From assembly GCA_937868455.1 (NCBI GenBank), contig CALMMO010000424.1, forward strand, positions 1 to 7,134: 7,134 nucleotides of DNA, given 5' to 3'. The translations under genes were made by a program, and so were the position numbers. Below are positions 6,110 through 7,134 of the stretch, piece after piece (position 1 is the stretch's first letter; every line of letters starts with the position of its first letter). This stretch comes from an uncultured Marmoricola sp. (lineage in GTDB: Bacteria > Actinomycetota > Actinomycetes > Propionibacteriales > Nocardioidaceae). The notes under the pieces were generated by a model. The model was given only the letters and a program-made list of their open reading frames with translations. It was not told the DNA's origin and ran no database searches.

Positions 6110-7134
6110 TCACTCACAAAACGAGTCAGCGACCTCAAGTGCCCGGTCGAGCATGTCGAGTCCTTCACGCATTTCAGCCTCAGTCGTCGTACACGGAGGC
6201 ACAATGTGGGTGCGGTTGAAGTGCACGAAAGGCCACAAGCCCTCAGCCCGACAAGCGGCTGCGAACTTGTTCATCGGGTCGGCTGCGGCTCCCCCAGCGT
6301 TGTAAGGCACCAGGGGCTCGCGGGTCTCTTGGTTCTTCACCAACTCCACTGCCCAAAACACACCCAGCCCGCGCACGTCACCCACGCTGGGGTGGCGAGC
6401 AGCGATCTTGGCAAGCTCAGGTCCAATGACCTCAGCACCCAGTTTGCGGGCGTGCTCGACGATGCCTTCTTCTTCAAAGATCTGCATCGAGGCGACTGCG
6501 GAAGCACAAGCCAAGGGGTGACCGGAGTAGGTCAGACCACCGGGGTAGGCACGCTCTTCGAAGGTGGCCGAGATCTTGTCGGAGATGATCACGCCACCCA
6601 ATGGCACGTAGCCAGAGTTGACGCCCTTGGCGAAGCTGATCAAGTCGGGCACCACGCCCCAGTGGTCGACGGCGAACCATTCACCACAGCGCGCAAACCC
6701 GCTCATCACCTCATCAGCAATGAAGACGATGCCGTGCTCGTCACAGATTTGGCGTACGCCGGCCAAGTAGCCATCGGGTGGCACCAAGATGCCGTTGGTG
6801 CCCACCACGGTCTCCAAGATGATCGCGGCCACAGTCTGGGCACCCTCGACCATCAGGGTCTCGCGCAGGTGCTGCAGCGCACGCTCGCACTCTTGGGCCT
6901 CGTCTTGGGCGTGGAAGGCCGAACGGTAGGGGTAAGGCCCCCAGAAGTGCACGACACCGCGATCGCCGGGCTCGCTGGGCCAACGACGAGGGTCACCGGT
7001 CAAAGTGATCGCAGCCGAAGTCGCACCGTGGTAGGAGCGGTAAGTCGCCAAGATCTTGTGACGCCCCGTGTGCAAACGAGCCATCCGGATGGCGTTCTCG
7101 TTGGCCTCAGCGCCACCGTTGGTGAAGAACACCT
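6110..7134 (-). CDS. Class III PLP-dependent aminotransferase, 3' part (N-terminus outside window)
   Basis: The frame is open to the right edge, so the gene is cut there; about 340 C-terminal residues are visible of a family usually near 430-460. Counting from the first full GTG codon near the edge, landmarks are [18 protein letters not shown] (2-19), SYHGAT (33-38), [10 protein letters not shown] with the cofactor-binding aspartate (139-148), the PLP-binding lysine K169 in [18 protein letters not shown], and [13 protein letters not shown] (198-210). The family moves an amino group, usually from an omega-amino acid, to pyruvate or 2-oxoglutarate. The segment [12 protein letters not shown] resembles taurine- or omega-amino-acid aminotransferases more than the ornithine or GABA enzymes, but the substrate is not proven. 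Its stop lies 147 bases before rplU, with a promoter between, so it is probably a separate transcription unit. Confidence 0.93.
   Translation of the reverse strand, partial: VFFTNGGAEANENAIRMARLHTGRHKILATYRSYHGATSAAITLTGDPRRWPSEPGDRGVVHFWGPYPYRSAFHAQDEAQECERALQHLRETLMVEGAQTVAAIILETVVGTNGILVPPDGYLAGVRQICDEHGIVFIADEVMSGFARCGEWFAVDHWGVVPDLISFAKGVNSGYVPLGGVIISDKISATFEERAYPGGLTYSGHPLACASAVASMQIFEEEGIVEHARKLGAEVIGPELAKIAARHPSVGDVRGLGVFWAVELVKNQETREPLVPYNAGGAAADPMNKFAAACRAEGLWPFVHFNRTHIVPPCTTTEAEMREGLDMLDRALEVADSFCE

Noticed and set aside
1..7134. tRNA, rRNA, CRISPR array, insertion sequence or defence cassette
   Set aside because: No spaced repeats, transposase, terminal repeats or tRNA-like folds were seen. 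Almost all the sequence is accounted for by conserved housekeeping genes.

Overview
The window is a stretch of bacterial chromosome with every recognisable gene on the minus strand. In transcription order (right to left) it holds: the 3' part of a class III (PLP) aminotransferase; an intergenic region with a promoter and a structured leader; rplU (bL21); rpmA (bL27); a terminator-like hairpin; obg (GTPase CgtA/ObgE); proB; proA; a 46-residue membrane microprotein; nadD; rsfS; and the 5' part of a histidine-phosphatase gene cut by the left edge. The order rplU-rpmA-obg-proB-proA-nadD-rsfS-phosphoglycerate-mutase-like is typical of Actinobacteria (Mycobacterium has Rv2421c nadD, Rv2420c rsfS and Rv2419c phosphatase in a row). 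The protein sequences agree with this, for example the NadD and RpmA signature segments. The moderately high G+C, GTG starts and NTGA overlaps also fit an actinobacterium. I cannot name the genus.

Region by region: 6110-7134 is the aminotransferase. 5963-6109 is a non-coding control region with a sigma70-type promoter (TTGACC, 18 bp, TAAAGT) and a long hairpin before rplU. 5377-5962 carries the two ribosomal proteins. 5304-5376 holds a perfect 9-bp hairpin with a T-rich tail, which should partly separate the ribosomal genes from those downstream. 1-5303 is one compact run of genes. In it obg/proB, microprotein/nadD, nadD/rsfS and rsfS/phosphatase each overlap by four bases (GTGA, CTGA, ATGA, GTGA), which suggests translational coupling.

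Functionally the cluster joins ribosome production and control (bL21, bL27, Obg, RsfS) with proline synthesis (ProB, ProA make glutamate-5-semialdehyde) and NAD synthesis (NadD). It is mostly a housekeeping region, and I see no mobile element, CRISPR array, defence cassette or obvious new multi-gene system. The points most worth a second look are small: nadD most likely starts at a rare CTG codon inside a CTGA overlap; an uncharacterised one-helix microprotein lies between proA and nadD; a nearly identical segment of about 22 bp covers the start codons of both proA and the microprotein; and the rplU leader can fold into a long hairpin with a possible alternative pairing.
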